The notes under the pieces: generated by a model
Told to the model about the DNA's origin: nothing
Database searches by the model: none
The model's input: only the letters and a program-made list of their open reading frames with translations
Position numbers and translations under genes: made by a program
Shown: positions 30,386 through 39,007 of the stretch, piece by piece
Position numbering within the stretch: the stretch's first letter is position 1
Layout: each line of letters opens with the position of its first letter
DNA from: Castellaniella daejeonensis
GTDB lineage: Bacteria; Pseudomonadota; Gammaproteobacteria; Burkholderiales; Burkholderiaceae_B
NCBI RefSeq assembly: GCF_039523555.1
Contig: NZ_BAAAFN010000015.1
Span: 310,001 to 374,000 of the forward strand
Length of the DNA stretch: 64,000 bases
Reading direction: 5' to 3'

Positions 30386-31699
30386 ATGGAATTACTGACG
30401 GATAGGCCGGGAGACGAGGGATTGCCGGGCCGTGAGCGCGTCGCCGTCATGGCGGCGCTGATGACCGCCACCGTGATGGTGGTGTTCGATGGCACGGTGA
30501 TCAACATCGCCTTGCCGAAGATGGCGGACGCACTGCAGGTTTCGCCGGACGTGGCCATCTGGTTCGCCAACGGGTACCTGTTGGCCGTGGCCATGCTGCT
30601 GGCCACTTTTGCGGCGCTCGCCAGCCGCATCGGATTCCGGCCCCTGTTCCTGTCCGGCCTGGCGCTGTTCACACTGGCGTCGGCCGCGTGCGCGCTGGCG
30701 CCCGACGCCCATGCGCTGATTGCCCTGCGGGTGTTGCAGGGCGCGGGCGGCGCCGCCGTGGTGAGCATCGGGCCCGCCATCCTGCGGTTCGCGTTTCCCA
30801 GCCGCCTGCTGGGGCGGATCCTGGGCCTCAATGCCCTGTTGATCGCCGCCAGCACCGCCATCGCACCGATCGTGGGCGGCGCACTGCTCGATGCCTGGGG
30901 CTGGCAGTGGCTGTTTGCCCTGAATGTCGTGCCCGGCGCAATGGCGCTGGCGATTGCCCTGAAGGCAATCCCCGCAGGTCCTGCGATCGTGCGCAAGCCG
31001 TTCGACATTCCAGGCGCCGTACTGTCTGCCGTACTGGTGGGGGCGCTGATCATGGCGGCCGACCGGGTGATGAAGCCCGGGGATGGCTGGTATGCCCTGG
31101 CGGCCCTGCTGGCCGGGGCGGGGTTTGTGTGGCGCCTGCGCCGTGCGGAACAGCCCCTGCTGCCGCCCGCCATCTTTGCGTCGCCCCGGTTCTCGTTCGC
31201 GGCGCTGACTTCGATGGCGGCGTTCGTGGGGCAGAGCATGACCTTCGTGGCGCTGCCGTTTCTTTTCCAGAATGTGTATGGCTATGGCGCATCTGAAACG
31301 GCGCTGCTGCTCATGCCGTGGCCGGTTGGCATCGTGCTGATCGCGCCCCACGCAGGGCGGTGGGCCGACCGGATGTCACCAGCGATGATCTCGACCGTTG
31401 GCCTGTCCGTGCTGTTGGCGGGCCAGATATCCCTGGCCTGCCTGCCGGCGCAGCCACAGGTCTGGGATATTGCCGCCCGCTGCCTCCTGTGCGGGATCGG
31501 CTTCGGCTGCTTCCAGAGCCCCAACAACCGTGAAATGCTGTCGAACGTATCGCGCGAGCACAGCGGCTATGCCTCGGGGGTGCTGGCCATCATGCGCACA
31601 TTCGGCCAATGCCTGGGGGCGGCGCTGGCTATCGTGCTGAGCCTGGGGCGCATGCGCGGGACACCGCGCCGTCTGGCGCCCTCGGGCGAGACTGTGTGA
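30386..31699 (+). CDS. DHA2-family drug exporter, C-terminally short
   Basis: A 437-residue MFS exporter. TM1 has the DHA2 signature VVFDGTVINIALP; TM4 has LRVLQGAGGAAVVSIGPAI; TM5 has the antiporter motif region. About 13 hydrophobic segments can be drawn, ending at CLGAALAIVLSL followed by a polar 20-residue tail, so the last helix of the usual 14 seems missing. No other frame restores it after the stop. It could be a natural variant or a decayed end. It is probably regulated by the divergent LysR gene. Confidence 0.85.
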   Translation: MELLTDRPGDEGLPGRERVAVMAALMTATVMVVFDGTVINIALPKMADALQVSPDVAIWFANGYLLAVAMLLATFAALASRIGFRPLFLSGLALFTLASAACALAPDAHALIALRVLQGAGGAAVVSIGPAILRFAFPSRLLGRILGLNALLIAASTAIAPIVGGALLDAWGWQWLFALNVVPGAMALAIALKAIPAGPAIVRKPFDIPGAVLSAVLVGALIMAADRVMKPGDGWYALAALLAGAGFVWRLRRAEQPLLPPAIFASPRFSFAALTSMAAFVGQSMTFVALPFLFQNVYGYGASETALLLMPWPVGIVLIAPHAGRWADRMSPAMISTVGLSVLLAGQISLACLPAQPQVWDIAARCLLCGIGFGCFQSPNNREMLSNVSREHSGYASGVLAIMRTFGQCLGAALAIVLSLGRMRGTPRRLAPSGETV

Positions 31700-31718
31700 T
31701 CGGGGGCGGTGGGGGTGC

Positions 31719-31862
31719 TCAGACGCCCCGCTTCTGCTGGGCATGGTCACTGCTGAAAAACAGGGCGATTCCCGCAACGCCCATGACAAACGTGAAAGAA
31801 ACCGCCAGGAAGATCAGCTGCCCGCCATCAATCTGGCCGCTGCCGAACATCAGGAAAGGCAT
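31719..31862 (-). CDS. Small single-span membrane protein (hypothetical)
   Basis: A 47-residue product starting MPFLMFGSGQIDGG, with one strong membrane helix (LIFLAVSFTFVMGVAGIALF) and a charged tail ending HAQQKRGV. GGAGAGG lies nine bases before ATG 31862; a second in-frame ATG nine bases upstream is too close to that site. It lies downstream of the tRNA-Phe gene and its terminator and converges with the exporter gene. I do not recognise a family. The ribosome site and clean helix favour a real gene, but the short length leaves doubt. Confidence 0.5.
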   Translation of the reverse strand: MPFLMFGSGQIDGGQLIFLAVSFTFVMGVAGIALFFSSDHAQQKRGV

Positions 31863-31987
31863 GATTCTCATCCTCTCCAGCCGGGGCACGCACTTGCAAT
31901 GTGACTGCAACCCTTGCCCGGGAGAACGCATAAGCTGGACCTGCTGGCCAGGTTGATACTTGATTGACGGCGGATAATCCGGAGACG

Positions 31988-32022
31988 AAAAAAAGGCCTG
32001 CCGAAAAAACGGCAAGCCTTTG
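31988..32022 (-). terminator. Rho-independent terminator after tRNA-Phe
   Basis: Reading leftward, an 11-bp stem (one G-T pair) around a six-T loop is followed by a run of at least seven T. It starts 19 bases after the tRNA 3' end. The clearest intrinsic terminator in the window together with 44001-44028. Confidence 0.88.
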
Positions 32023-32040
32023 ATTCCACTGCAAATTCTA

Positions 32041-32116
32041 TGGTGGCCCGGGGCGGAATCGAACCACCGACACAAGGATTTTCAATCCTCTGCTCTACCG
32101 ACTGAGCTACCGGGCC
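32041..32116 (-). tRNA. tRNA-Phe (anticodon GAA)
   Basis: A 76-base cloverleaf on the minus strand: acceptor GGCCCGG/CCGGGCC, D arm with AGCTCAGTCGGTAGAGC, anticodon stem GGATT-GAA-AATCC, T arm GGTTCGATTCC, and an encoded CCA end. A promoter lies just upstream and a strong terminator follows. Confidence 0.98.
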
Positions 32117-32126
32117 AAGACGCAGA

Positions 32127-32154
32127 ATCATACATGAAAATTTGATCCTGTGCA
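32127..32154 (-). promoter_or_regulatory. Promoter of tRNA-Phe
   Basis: On the minus strand, TGCACA (-35, 32154-32149), 16 bases, then TATGAT (-10, 32132-32127). Transcription would begin about four bases before the mature tRNA 5' end. Confidence 0.5.
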
Positions 32155-32166
32155 GAAACCGACGCT

Positions 32167-32213
32167 GGAACGCGACGGTCGTCGTTCCCTGGCCGGCCAG
32201 GGCGCCTTATAAT
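32167..32213 (+). promoter_or_regulatory. hemA promoter with hairpin near the -35 region
   Basis: A perfect TATAAT at 32208-32213 lies 36 bases before the hemA start. The expected -35 position (around 32185-32190) has no good match, and a near-perfect dyad GGAACGCGAC-G-GTCG-T-CGTTCC (32167-32188) covers it, suggesting an activator or repressor site. Confidence 0.42.
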
Positions 32214-32249
32214 ACAGTCCATCTTCATGTGCAACTCCTTCTTGCGGGC

Positions 32250-33527
32250 ATGTCCGTCGACGTCCTGACCTTTGGCTTGAACCACGTTTCCGCGCCGGTT
32301 TCCGTGCGGGAACGCGTGTCGTTTCCGCTCGATCTGGTCAAGCCCGCGCTGGCGGCCTTGCGGTCCGCCTTCGGCAACGGCGTGCGCGAAGCCGCCATCC
32401 TGTCCACCTGTAATCGCACGGAAATCTACTGTGCGGCCGATTCCGGCGTCGCGCCGGAACTGCCCGGCTGGCTGGCGGAATTCAACCGCCTGGAAACCGG
32501 CTTGCTGGTGCCCCACCTGTACCAGTACCAGCAGAACGACGCCGTGCGCCATGCCTTCCGCGTGGCCAGCGGCCTGGATTCCATGGTGCTGGGCGAGCCG
32601 CAGATCCTGGGCCAGATGAAAGACGCCGTGCGCGCGGCCGAGCAGGCCGGCACGCTCGGCACGCTGCTGCACCAGTTGTTCCAGCGCACCTTTTCCGTCG
32701 CCAAGGAAGTCCGCTCGCAGACGGCCATCGGCGCGCATTCCGTGTCCATGGCCGCCGCCGCCGTGCGCCTCACCGAGCGCGTGCTGGGCGACCTGTCCTG
32801 TAGCAACGTACTGTTCATCGGCGCGGGCGAGATGATCGAGCTCTGTGCCACGCACTTCGCCGCGGTGCGGCCGCGCCAGATCGCGGTGGCCAACCGCACC
32901 CTGGAACGCGCCGAAACCCTGGCGGCCCAGTTCGACGCCCGCACGCTCAAGCTGTCGGCCCTGCCGGATCATCTTGCCGAATTCGACGTGGTCGTTTCCT
33001 GTACGGCCTCGTCCCTGCCCATCCTCGGCCTGGGGATGGTGGAAAGGGCTGCGCGCGCGCGGCGCCATCGCCCCATGGTGATGGTCGACCTCGCGGTGCC
33101 GCGCGATATCGAACCCGAAGTCGGCCGCCTGGCCGACGTCTACCTGTACACGGTCGACGACCTGGGCCGCATGGTGCAATCGGGCACCGATGCGCGCCGT
33201 GCCGCCGTGGTCCAGGCCGAAGCCATCATCGAGGCGCGGGTGCGGCACTTCATGCACTGGCTCAGCAACCGCGAGATCGTGCCGGCCATCATCGACTACC
33301 AGCAAAGCGCCGATGCCCTGCGCCTGGCCGAGCTGGACCGCGCCCGGCGGCAGCTGGCACGCGGCGAAGACCCCGAAGCCGTGCTCGAACTCCTGGCGCA
33401 CAGCCTGACGCACAAGTACATGCACGGTCCGCTGGCCGCCCTGAACCGCAGCGAAGGCGCCGAACGCGATCAGTTGCTGGCATTGCTGCCCCGCCTGTTG
33501 CCCGAATCCGGCGCCCGCCGCCGGTAG
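32250..33527 (+). CDS. hemA: Glutamyl-tRNA reductase
   Basis: Reduces glutamyl-tRNA(Glu) to glutamate-1-semialdehyde with NADPH, the first committed step of tetrapyrrole synthesis by the C5 route. 425 residues. Catalytic Cys54 lies in ILSTCNRTEIY; LGEPQILGQMKDA and the NADPH-binding region NVLFIGAGEMIELCA follow; the C-terminal dimerisation domain is present. The start at 32250 gives the family N terminus MSVDVLTFGLNH; its ribosome site is poor, which may limit expression. It begins the hemA-prfA-prmC-grxD-ubiX block. Confidence 0.96.
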   Translation: MSVDVLTFGLNHVSAPVSVRERVSFPLDLVKPALAALRSAFGNGVREAAILSTCNRTEIYCAADSGVAPELPGWLAEFNRLETGLLVPHLYQYQQNDAVRHAFRVASGLDSMVLGEPQILGQMKDAVRAAEQAGTLGTLLHQLFQRTFSVAKEVRSQTAIGAHSVSMAAAAVRLTERVLGDLSCSNVLFIGAGEMIELCATHFAAVRPRQIAVANRTLERAETLAAQFDARTLKLSALPDHLAEFDVVVSCTASSLPILGLGMVERAARARRHRPMVMVDLAVPRDIEPEVGRLADVYLYTVDDLGRMVQSGTDARRAAVVQAEAIIEARVRHFMHWLSNREIVPAIIDYQQSADALRLAELDRARRQLARGEDPEAVLELLAHSLTHKYMHGPLAALNRSEGAERDQLLALLPRLLPESGARRR

Positions 33528-33552
33528 CGGCGATTTCCCCCTCTTCGTGCCG

Positions 33553-33575
33553 ATCCGGCTCCGTGCGAGCCGGGT
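33553..33575 (+). other. Hairpin in the hemA-prfA gap
   Basis: A 9-bp stem (CCGGCTC/GAGCCGG core plus A-T and G-T pairs) with a five-base loop lies 35 bases before the prfA start. It may influence processing between the two cistrons. Confidence 0.35.
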
Positions 33576-33610
33576 CCTGGCTTCCTTGTGATTTCCCGGA
33601 ACCTCCCTTC

Positions 33611-34690
33611 ATGAAAAGCTCGATGCTCAGCCGCCTGGAACAGCTCAGCCACCGATTGGCCGAGATCGATGCCCTGCTGGCCGAGCCGGACAGCGCCGAC
33701 GATATGGAACGCTTCCGCAAATGGACGCGCGAACGCGCCGAACTGGAACCCGTGGTGCAGGCGTTCGATTCCTGGCAGCGGGCGTGCGACGACCGGGATG
33801 CGGCGCGGGACATGCTGTCCGACCCCGACATGAAGGCGCTGGCCGAGGAAGAGCTGTCGGGCGCCGATGCCCGCATCGAGGCGCTCGAGGGCGAATTGCA
33901 GATCCTGCTGCTGCCGAAGAACCCGGATGACGACCGCAGCGTCTTTCTGGAAATCCGCGCCGGCACGGGGGGCGACGAAAGCGCCCTGTTCGCGGGCGAT
34001 CTGCTGCGCATGTACACCCGCTATGCGGAAACCCGCGGCTGGCGGGTGGAACTGATGTCCGAGAGCGCATCCGAGCTGGGCGGCTACAAGGAAGTCATCG
34101 CCCACATCGAGGGCGATGGCGTCTACGGCAGGCTGAAGTTCGAATCGGGCGCCCATCGCGTGCAGCGCGTGCCCGAGACAGAGTCCCAGGGCCGGGTGCA
34201 TACCTCGGCCTGCACGGTCGCGGTGATGCCCGAGGCCGATCCCCAGGCCGACATCCGGATCGACCCCAACGACCTGCGCATCGATACCTTCCGTGCCAGC
34301 GGGGCCGGCGGACAGCACATCAACAAGACCGATTCGGCGGTGCGCATCACCCACTTGCCGACCGGCCTGGTGGTGGAATGCCAGGACGACCGTTCGCAGC
34401 ACCGCAACAAGGACAAGGCCATGCAGGTGCTGGCCGCGCGCCTGAAGGACCGCCAGCAGCAGGAGGCCCATGCCCGCGAGGCTGCCCAGCGCAAGAGCCT
34501 GGTGGGTTCCGGCGACCGGTCGGAACGCATCCGCACCTACAACTTTCCCCAGGGGCGCGTCACCGATCACCGCATCAATCTGACGCTGTACAAATTGGCG
34601 CAGGTGATGGACGGCGATCTGGACGAGCTGACCGGTGCGCTGCTTGCCGAGCATCAGGCTGAGCAGCTCGCCGCCCTGGCGCTGGAATGA
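33611..34690 (+). CDS. prfA: Peptide chain release factor 1
   Basis: Reads UAA and UAG stop codons and triggers peptide release. 359 residues. The stop-codon-reading PxT motif is Pro188-Glu189-Thr190 (PAT in E. coli), and the catalytic GGQ is at 233-235 in GAGGQHINKTDSA, matching E. coli numbering exactly. The start at 33611 lacks a strong ribosome site. Its stop overlaps the prmC start (ATGA). Confidence 0.97.
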   Translation: MKSSMLSRLEQLSHRLAEIDALLAEPDSADDMERFRKWTRERAELEPVVQAFDSWQRACDDRDAARDMLSDPDMKALAEEELSGADARIEALEGELQILLLPKNPDDDRSVFLEIRAGTGGDESALFAGDLLRMYTRYAETRGWRVELMSESASELGGYKEVIAHIEGDGVYGRLKFESGAHRVQRVPETESQGRVHTSACTVAVMPEADPQADIRIDPNDLRIDTFRASGAGGQHINKTDSAVRITHLPTGLVVECQDDRSQHRNKDKAMQVLAARLKDRQQQEAHAREAAQRKSLVGSGDRSERIRTYNFPQGRVTDHRINLTLYKLAQVMDGDLDELTGALLAEHQAEQLAALALE

Positions 34691-35508
34691 GCCTGACACT
34701 GCGCGAATCCCTGGCGGCCAGCCCCCTGCCGCGCCTGGAAGCCCGCATGCTGTGGCAGCGCGTGCTGGGCGTGTCGCGTGCCTGGCTGATCGCGCATGAC
34801 GCCGACCCCCTGGATCCGGCCCGGGTCGCCGCCTATCGGGCGCTGGAATCCCGGCGGGTGGCGGGCGAGCCCATCGCCTATATCCTGGGACAGCGGGAAT
34901 TCTACGGGCGTGACTTCGAGGTCACGCCGGCTGTGCTGATTCCGCGCCCGGACACCGAACTGCTGGTCGAGTGCGGCCTGCGGGCCATCCGGGACGTGTC
35001 CGGACCCCATGTGCTCGATCTGGGCACAGGCAGCGGCATCGTGGCCGTGACGCTGGCGCTGGAACGTCCCGATGCGCGGGTGCGGGCCACCGACATCAGT
35101 CCCGAGGCCCTGGACGTGGCACGGAAGAACGCACGCGCCTTGGGGGCAAAACTATTGTTTTCACACGGGAATTGGTACGATACCGAGTTGGATTCGGTGC
35201 GTTTCGATCTGATCGTCTCGAATCCGCCATACATCGACGCGCAGGACGCGCATCTGGGGCGGGGCGATCTGCGTTTCGAGCCCCCCGGAGCCCTTACCGA
35301 CGGGGCCGATGGCCTGCAGGCCCTGCGCGAGATCGTGCAGGGCGCTCCAGATCATCTGTCGCCGGGTGGAACCCTGTGCGTGGAACATGGCTGGGATCAG
35401 GCGCAGGCTGTCCGGTCCCTGTTTTTGTGCCGGGGGTTCGTCGATGTCGCCAGCGAACGGGACCTGTCCGGCATCGAACGCGTTACCCGGGGCCGAGTCC
35501 CGGCCTGA
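34687..35508 (+). CDS. prmC: Release factor glutamine methyltransferase
   Basis: Methylates the Gln of the GGQ motif in release factors 1 and 2. 273 residues: a helical N-terminal domain (LEARMLWQRVLGVSRAWLI), SAM site HVLDLGTGSGIVAVTLAL, and the catalytic NPPY at residues 179-182. It overlaps prfA, its own substrate gene, by four bases. Confidence 0.96.
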   Translation: MSLTLRESLAASPLPRLEARMLWQRVLGVSRAWLIAHDADPLDPARVAAYRALESRRVAGEPIAYILGQREFYGRDFEVTPAVLIPRPDTELLVECGLRAIRDVSGPHVLDLGTGSGIVAVTLALERPDARVRATDISPEALDVARKNARALGAKLLFSHGNWYDTELDSVRFDLIVSNPPYIDAQDAHLGRGDLRFEPPGALTDGADGLQALREIVQGAPDHLSPGGTLCVEHGWDQAQAVRSLFLCRGFVDVASERDLSGIERVTRGRVPA

Positions 35509-35569
35509 TCTTTTTCTCCGCCAGGCTGCTCCAAGGCGCGGCGTGGGGGATTTATTAAGCGAGACCACC

Positions 35570-35911
35570 ATGAGCGAAGCAGTTCAATCCGAAGTCCAGA
35601 ACTTCATCCGTGAAACCGTCACCGGCCATCCGGTCGTCCTTTTCATGAAGGGCACGGCCCAGTTCCCGCAATGCGGCTTTTCCGGACGCGCCATCCAGAT
35701 CCTGAAGGAAACCGGCGTCACCAAGCTGGTCACCGTCAATGTGCTCGAAGACCCCGAAGTCCGCCAGGGCATCAAGGACTACGCCAATTGGCCGACGATT
35801 CCCCAGCTCTACGTCAAGGGCGAATTCATCGGCGGCACCGACATCATGAACGAAATGCATCAGAACGGCGAGCTGACCCAATTGCTGAAGGACGCCGGGG
35901 CGATCGAGTGA
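35570..35911 (+). CDS. grxD: Monothiol glutaredoxin (Grx4 type)
   Basis: A 113-residue glutaredoxin with the monothiol site CGFS at residues 35-38 and the glutathione-binding WPTIPQLYVKGEFIGGTDIM. These proteins hold and transfer [2Fe-2S] clusters, often with BolA partners. The frame is open far upstream but the ATG at 35570 matches the family start. The stop overlaps the ubiX GTG. Confidence 0.95.
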   Translation: MSEAVQSEVQNFIRETVTGHPVVLFMKGTAQFPQCGFSGRAIQILKETGVTKLVTVNVLEDPEVRQGIKDYANWPTIPQLYVKGEFIGGTDIMNEMHQNGELTQLLKDAGAIE

Positions 35912-36516
35912 CTCCCCCCCGGCGGCTTGTCGTCGGCATCAGCGGTGCGACTGGCGTCCGGTACGCCACCCGCCTGCTCGAACTCGCACGGGCGCACGGC
36001 GGGGTGGAAACCCATCTCGTCATGTCGCCTTCGGGGGTGCTGAACATCCGCCACGAACTCGGCCTGGATCGCCAGGCGGTGCGGGCCCTGGCCGATCATG
36101 TCCATAGCCATCGCGACGTGGGCTCCGTACTGGCCAGCGGCAGTTTCCGTACGGCCGGCATGGTGGTGGCGCCCTGCTCGATGCGGACACTGGCGGCCGT
36201 GGCGCACGGGCTGTCGGATAATCTCATCACACGGGCGGCCGACGTCACCCTCAAGGAACGCCGGCGGCTGGTGCTGATGGTGCGGGAAACACCCCTGAAC
36301 CTGGCGCACCTGCGCAACATGACCGCGGTGACCGAGATGGGGGGCGTGATCTTCCCGCCGCTGCCTGCGTTCTACCTGCGCCCGGCCACGCTGGACGATC
36401 TGATCGATCACACCGTGTGCCGCGTGCTGGAGCTTTTCGATATCCATGTGCCCGGGCCCAGTTGGGAAGGTCTCGACGACCCGGGTATCCACCCGCAGGA
36501 GGCGGGGGGCGCCTGA
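35908..36516 (+). CDS. ubiX: Flavin prenyltransferase UbiX
   Basis: Makes the prenylated FMN cofactor used by UbiD-type decarboxylases in ubiquinone synthesis. 202 residues: LVVGISGATGVRYATRLLE at the N terminus, then VVAPCSMRTLAAVAHGLSDN and the MVRETPLNLAHLRNM segment. The likely start is GTG 35908, overlapping the grxD stop (GTGA); the next ATG codons lie too far inside the fold. Confidence 0.94.
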   Translation: MTPPRRLVVGISGATGVRYATRLLELARAHGGVETHLVMSPSGVLNIRHELGLDRQAVRALADHVHSHRDVGSVLASGSFRTAGMVVAPCSMRTLAAVAHGLSDNLITRAADVTLKERRRLVLMVRETPLNLAHLRNMTAVTEMGGVIFPPLPAFYLRPATLDDLIDHTVCRVLELFDIHVPGPSWEGLDDPGIHPQEAGGA

Positions 36517-36550
36517 GGCGCCGCCGCTGCCTGTTTCACGGAACTCGCGC

Positions 36551-37780
36551 ATGATCAAAAAGGTTCCTGTGTCCCAATTGTGCGTCGGCATGTATGTGCA
36601 TGACCTGGGCGGCTCTTTCCTGGACCATTCCTTCTGGCGTTCGCGTTTCCTGATCCAGAACGAGCGCAAGCTGCGCCGCCTGCAGGAATCGAGGCTCGAA
36701 TGGGTGCTGATCGATACCGATCGGGGGATCGACGTGCCTGCCGGCGGTCCGGACACGGGTGCCGCACCCGCCGCGCGGCCTGTCCCGGCCGAAGAATCTG
36801 CGCCGCCTTCCGCCAGGGCCGCCGCGCCGGCGCCCGAGCGTAGCTCGCCGGAACAGCAGGCCTTCGACGACGCAAAGGACATCATCGAGGGGTCGCGCGA
36901 ACAGGTCCTGCAGCTTTTCGCCGATGCCGAACTGGAAGGCAAGCTCGACCTGCGGCAGATCGAGGGCCTGGTCCAGGACATGGCCGACTCGATCGACGGC
37001 CATCCGGATGCGCTCACCAGCCTGGCTCGCATCAAGCGAGCCGATCAGTATCTGTACGCGCATTCCGTGGCCGTGGCCGCGCTGATGACTTCACTGGCAC
37101 GAACCCTGGACCTGTCCGAGGACCAGGTGCGCCTGGCCGGCATGTCCGGCCTGCTGCACGACATCGGCAAGATCCGCGATCCCGACGAAGCGCCCGGCAA
37201 GCTCGGCCGCCCGGTCGTGCCGCCCCAGGAAGTGCTGCGCAAGCATCCCCTCAGCGGCGCCGAAGTCCTGCGCCAGGATCCGGGCGTACCGCCCGAGGTC
37301 ATCGACGTCTGCCTGCACCACCACGAGCGCGTCGACGGCAAGGGCTTCCCCGACGGCCTGGCCGGCGATGGCATCAGCCTGCTGGCCCGGATGGCGGCCG
37401 TCTGCAACTACTACGACGAAGTCACCTCGACGCGGCCCTTCAAGAAGGGCTGGGATCCGGCTTTCGCGCTGTACAAGATGATGCGGTCCGAAGGGCAGTT
37501 CGACATGGACGTGCTGGGTGCGTTCGTGCGCACGGTGGGGCGCTATCCGCTGGGTTCCATCATCAGCCTGACACAGGGCGAACTGGGCCTGGTGGTGGCG
37601 CAGAATCCCGATGCGCCGGAGCTGCCCGTGGTCAAGATCTTCTATTCGATCCGCTGGAGCCATGCCATTCCGGAACGCCGGGTGAACCTGGCCGAACCCG
37701 ACTGCCCCAGCCGCATCCTGCCGGTGGCCGCGCCGGTGGACTGGGCCCAGTCGGGCCTGCCCGTGCCGCCTATCGTGTAG
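36551..37780 (+). CDS. HD-GYP cyclic di-GMP phosphodiesterase
   Basis: A 409-residue cytoplasmic protein. Residues ~1-60 form a DUF3391-type N-terminal domain (IKKVPVSQLCVGMYVHDLGG), a Pro/Ala-rich linker covers ~62-102, and an HD-GYP domain covers ~155-345. Metal and catalytic residues are present: His203-Asp204 in LLHDIGKI, and HHERVDGKGFP at 257-267, where GFP replaces GYP, a tolerated variant. It should hydrolyse c-di-GMP to GMP. Confidence 0.92.
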   Translation: MIKKVPVSQLCVGMYVHDLGGSFLDHSFWRSRFLIQNERKLRRLQESRLEWVLIDTDRGIDVPAGGPDTGAAPAARPVPAEESAPPSARAAAPAPERSSPEQQAFDDAKDIIEGSREQVLQLFADAELEGKLDLRQIEGLVQDMADSIDGHPDALTSLARIKRADQYLYAHSVAVAALMTSLARTLDLSEDQVRLAGMSGLLHDIGKIRDPDEAPGKLGRPVVPPQEVLRKHPLSGAEVLRQDPGVPPEVIDVCLHHHERVDGKGFPDGLAGDGISLLARMAAVCNYYDEVTSTRPFKKGWDPAFALYKMMRSEGQFDMDVLGAFVRTVGRYPLGSIISLTQGELGLVVAQNPDAPELPVVKIFYSIRWSHAIPERRVNLAEPDCPSRILPVAAPVDWAQSGLPVPPIV

Positions 37781-38999
37781 GTGCGGCGGACCGCGTCCGC
37801 AGGCCGATCAGCGCCGCCAGGACGATGCCCGCCGCCGCGAAGGCGGCGGTGGCGGTCCAGGTCCATTGCCAGTCGCCGCCCGCGCGGTTGACCACCCAGG
37901 CCACGAAGGGCGGCCCGGCGAACTGGCCCAGGGACGAACATTGCTGCATCCAGCCGATGGTCGTGGAGGCGGTCTGCGGCGTGGGCGCCAGGGTCAGTCC
38001 CAGCACGAACAGGGTGGCCGGCACCAGGCCGCCCACCATCGAAAACACCAGCACGGCCACGAACTGCGCCGGGGCTGGCAGGCCGGCGCCAAAGGCGGCG
38101 TAGGCGCACAGGATCATGGTGGCCAGGCCCGTGATCAACAGCTGCCAGCCCGCCACGCCGCGGTGCAGCAGGCGGCCGGCGGACAGGTTGCCGATCGCGT
38201 TCGCGCCCGCGACGATGGCCGTCAGCAGGCCTGCCGTGGTGCCGCTGATGCCCTGGGCGGCATAGATCGTCGGCAGGAAGCCGATCACCGCCATCCATTG
38301 GCCCGCGTACACGCCGAAGATCAGGGCAACCAGCCAGACGTTCGCCGATCCCAGGGTCGTGCGCGCCAGTTGTCCCAGGGAATCGCGGGGCTGGCCGGGA
38401 TCCGTGGCCGGATCGGGCGGTACCAGGCGAGCCGTGAGCAGCAGGCAGCACAGGGTCAGCACCGACAGCAGCGACCACAGCAGCTGCCAGGTTCCCATGC
38501 TCAGGATCCAGGATCCCGCCAGCAGGATGATCACGGTGCCCAGCGGCATGTAGCTGCCCCACAGGCCCATGATGCGGCTCAGCCGCTCCGGCGGCACGAG
38601 TCGGCGGATCAGCGCGGGGATCGGCATCGCCACCATCAGGACGCCGCAGCCTTCGGCGGCGCGGAACAGCAGCACCAGCAGGCTGGAATCCAGCCAGGCG
38701 CCCAGCATCGAGGCCGCGGCCAGCACGGCCAGGCCGGTCAGCACGCAGCGGCGCAGGCCGATGCGTTCGGCCGCCAGGGCGATCGGCAGGCCGAGCAGCA
38801 GCCCGCCGAACTGCACGGCCGACAGCAGGAACCCGGATTCCACCAGGCTGAGCCGGAATTCGGCCTGCAGCTGGGGCAGGGCCGGCGGGACTTTCCAGAT
38901 ATGCAGCGCGGCGCACATGCCGACCAGCACCAGGAACAGGGCGGCGCGGACGGCGGCTTGCGGCTCGGGGGCACGGGATTCCAGGGCTGTGTGCGGCAT
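37770..38999 (-). CDS. MFS transporter
   Basis: A 409-residue, 12-span carrier. TM2-3 loop EFRLSLVESGFLLSAVQFGG and the LPIALAAERIGLRRCVLTGL motif A region are typical of cyanate/nitrate- or CynX-like MFS proteins. Its last 11 bases overlap the end of the convergent HD-GYP gene. It lies eight bases after another MFS gene on the same strand, so both are probably one transcript. Substrate unknown; the ribosome site is weak. Confidence 0.82.
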   Translation of the reverse strand: MPHTALESRAPEPQAAVRAALFLVLVGMCAALHIWKVPPALPQLQAEFRLSLVESGFLLSAVQFGGLLLGLPIALAAERIGLRRCVLTGLAVLAAASMLGAWLDSSLLVLLFRAAEGCGVLMVAMPIPALIRRLVPPERLSRIMGLWGSYMPLGTVIILLAGSWILSMGTWQLLWSLLSVLTLCCLLLTARLVPPDPATDPGQPRDSLGQLARTTLGSANVWLVALIFGVYAGQWMAVIGFLPTIYAAQGISGTTAGLLTAIVAGANAIGNLSAGRLLHRGVAGWQLLITGLATMILCAYAAFGAGLPAPAQFVAVLVFSMVGGLVPATLFVLGLTLAPTPQTASTTIGWMQQCSSLGQFAGPPFVAWVVNRAGGDWQWTWTATAAFAAAGIVLAALIGLRTRSAAPTR

Positions 39000-39007
39000 G
39001 GCGGGCG

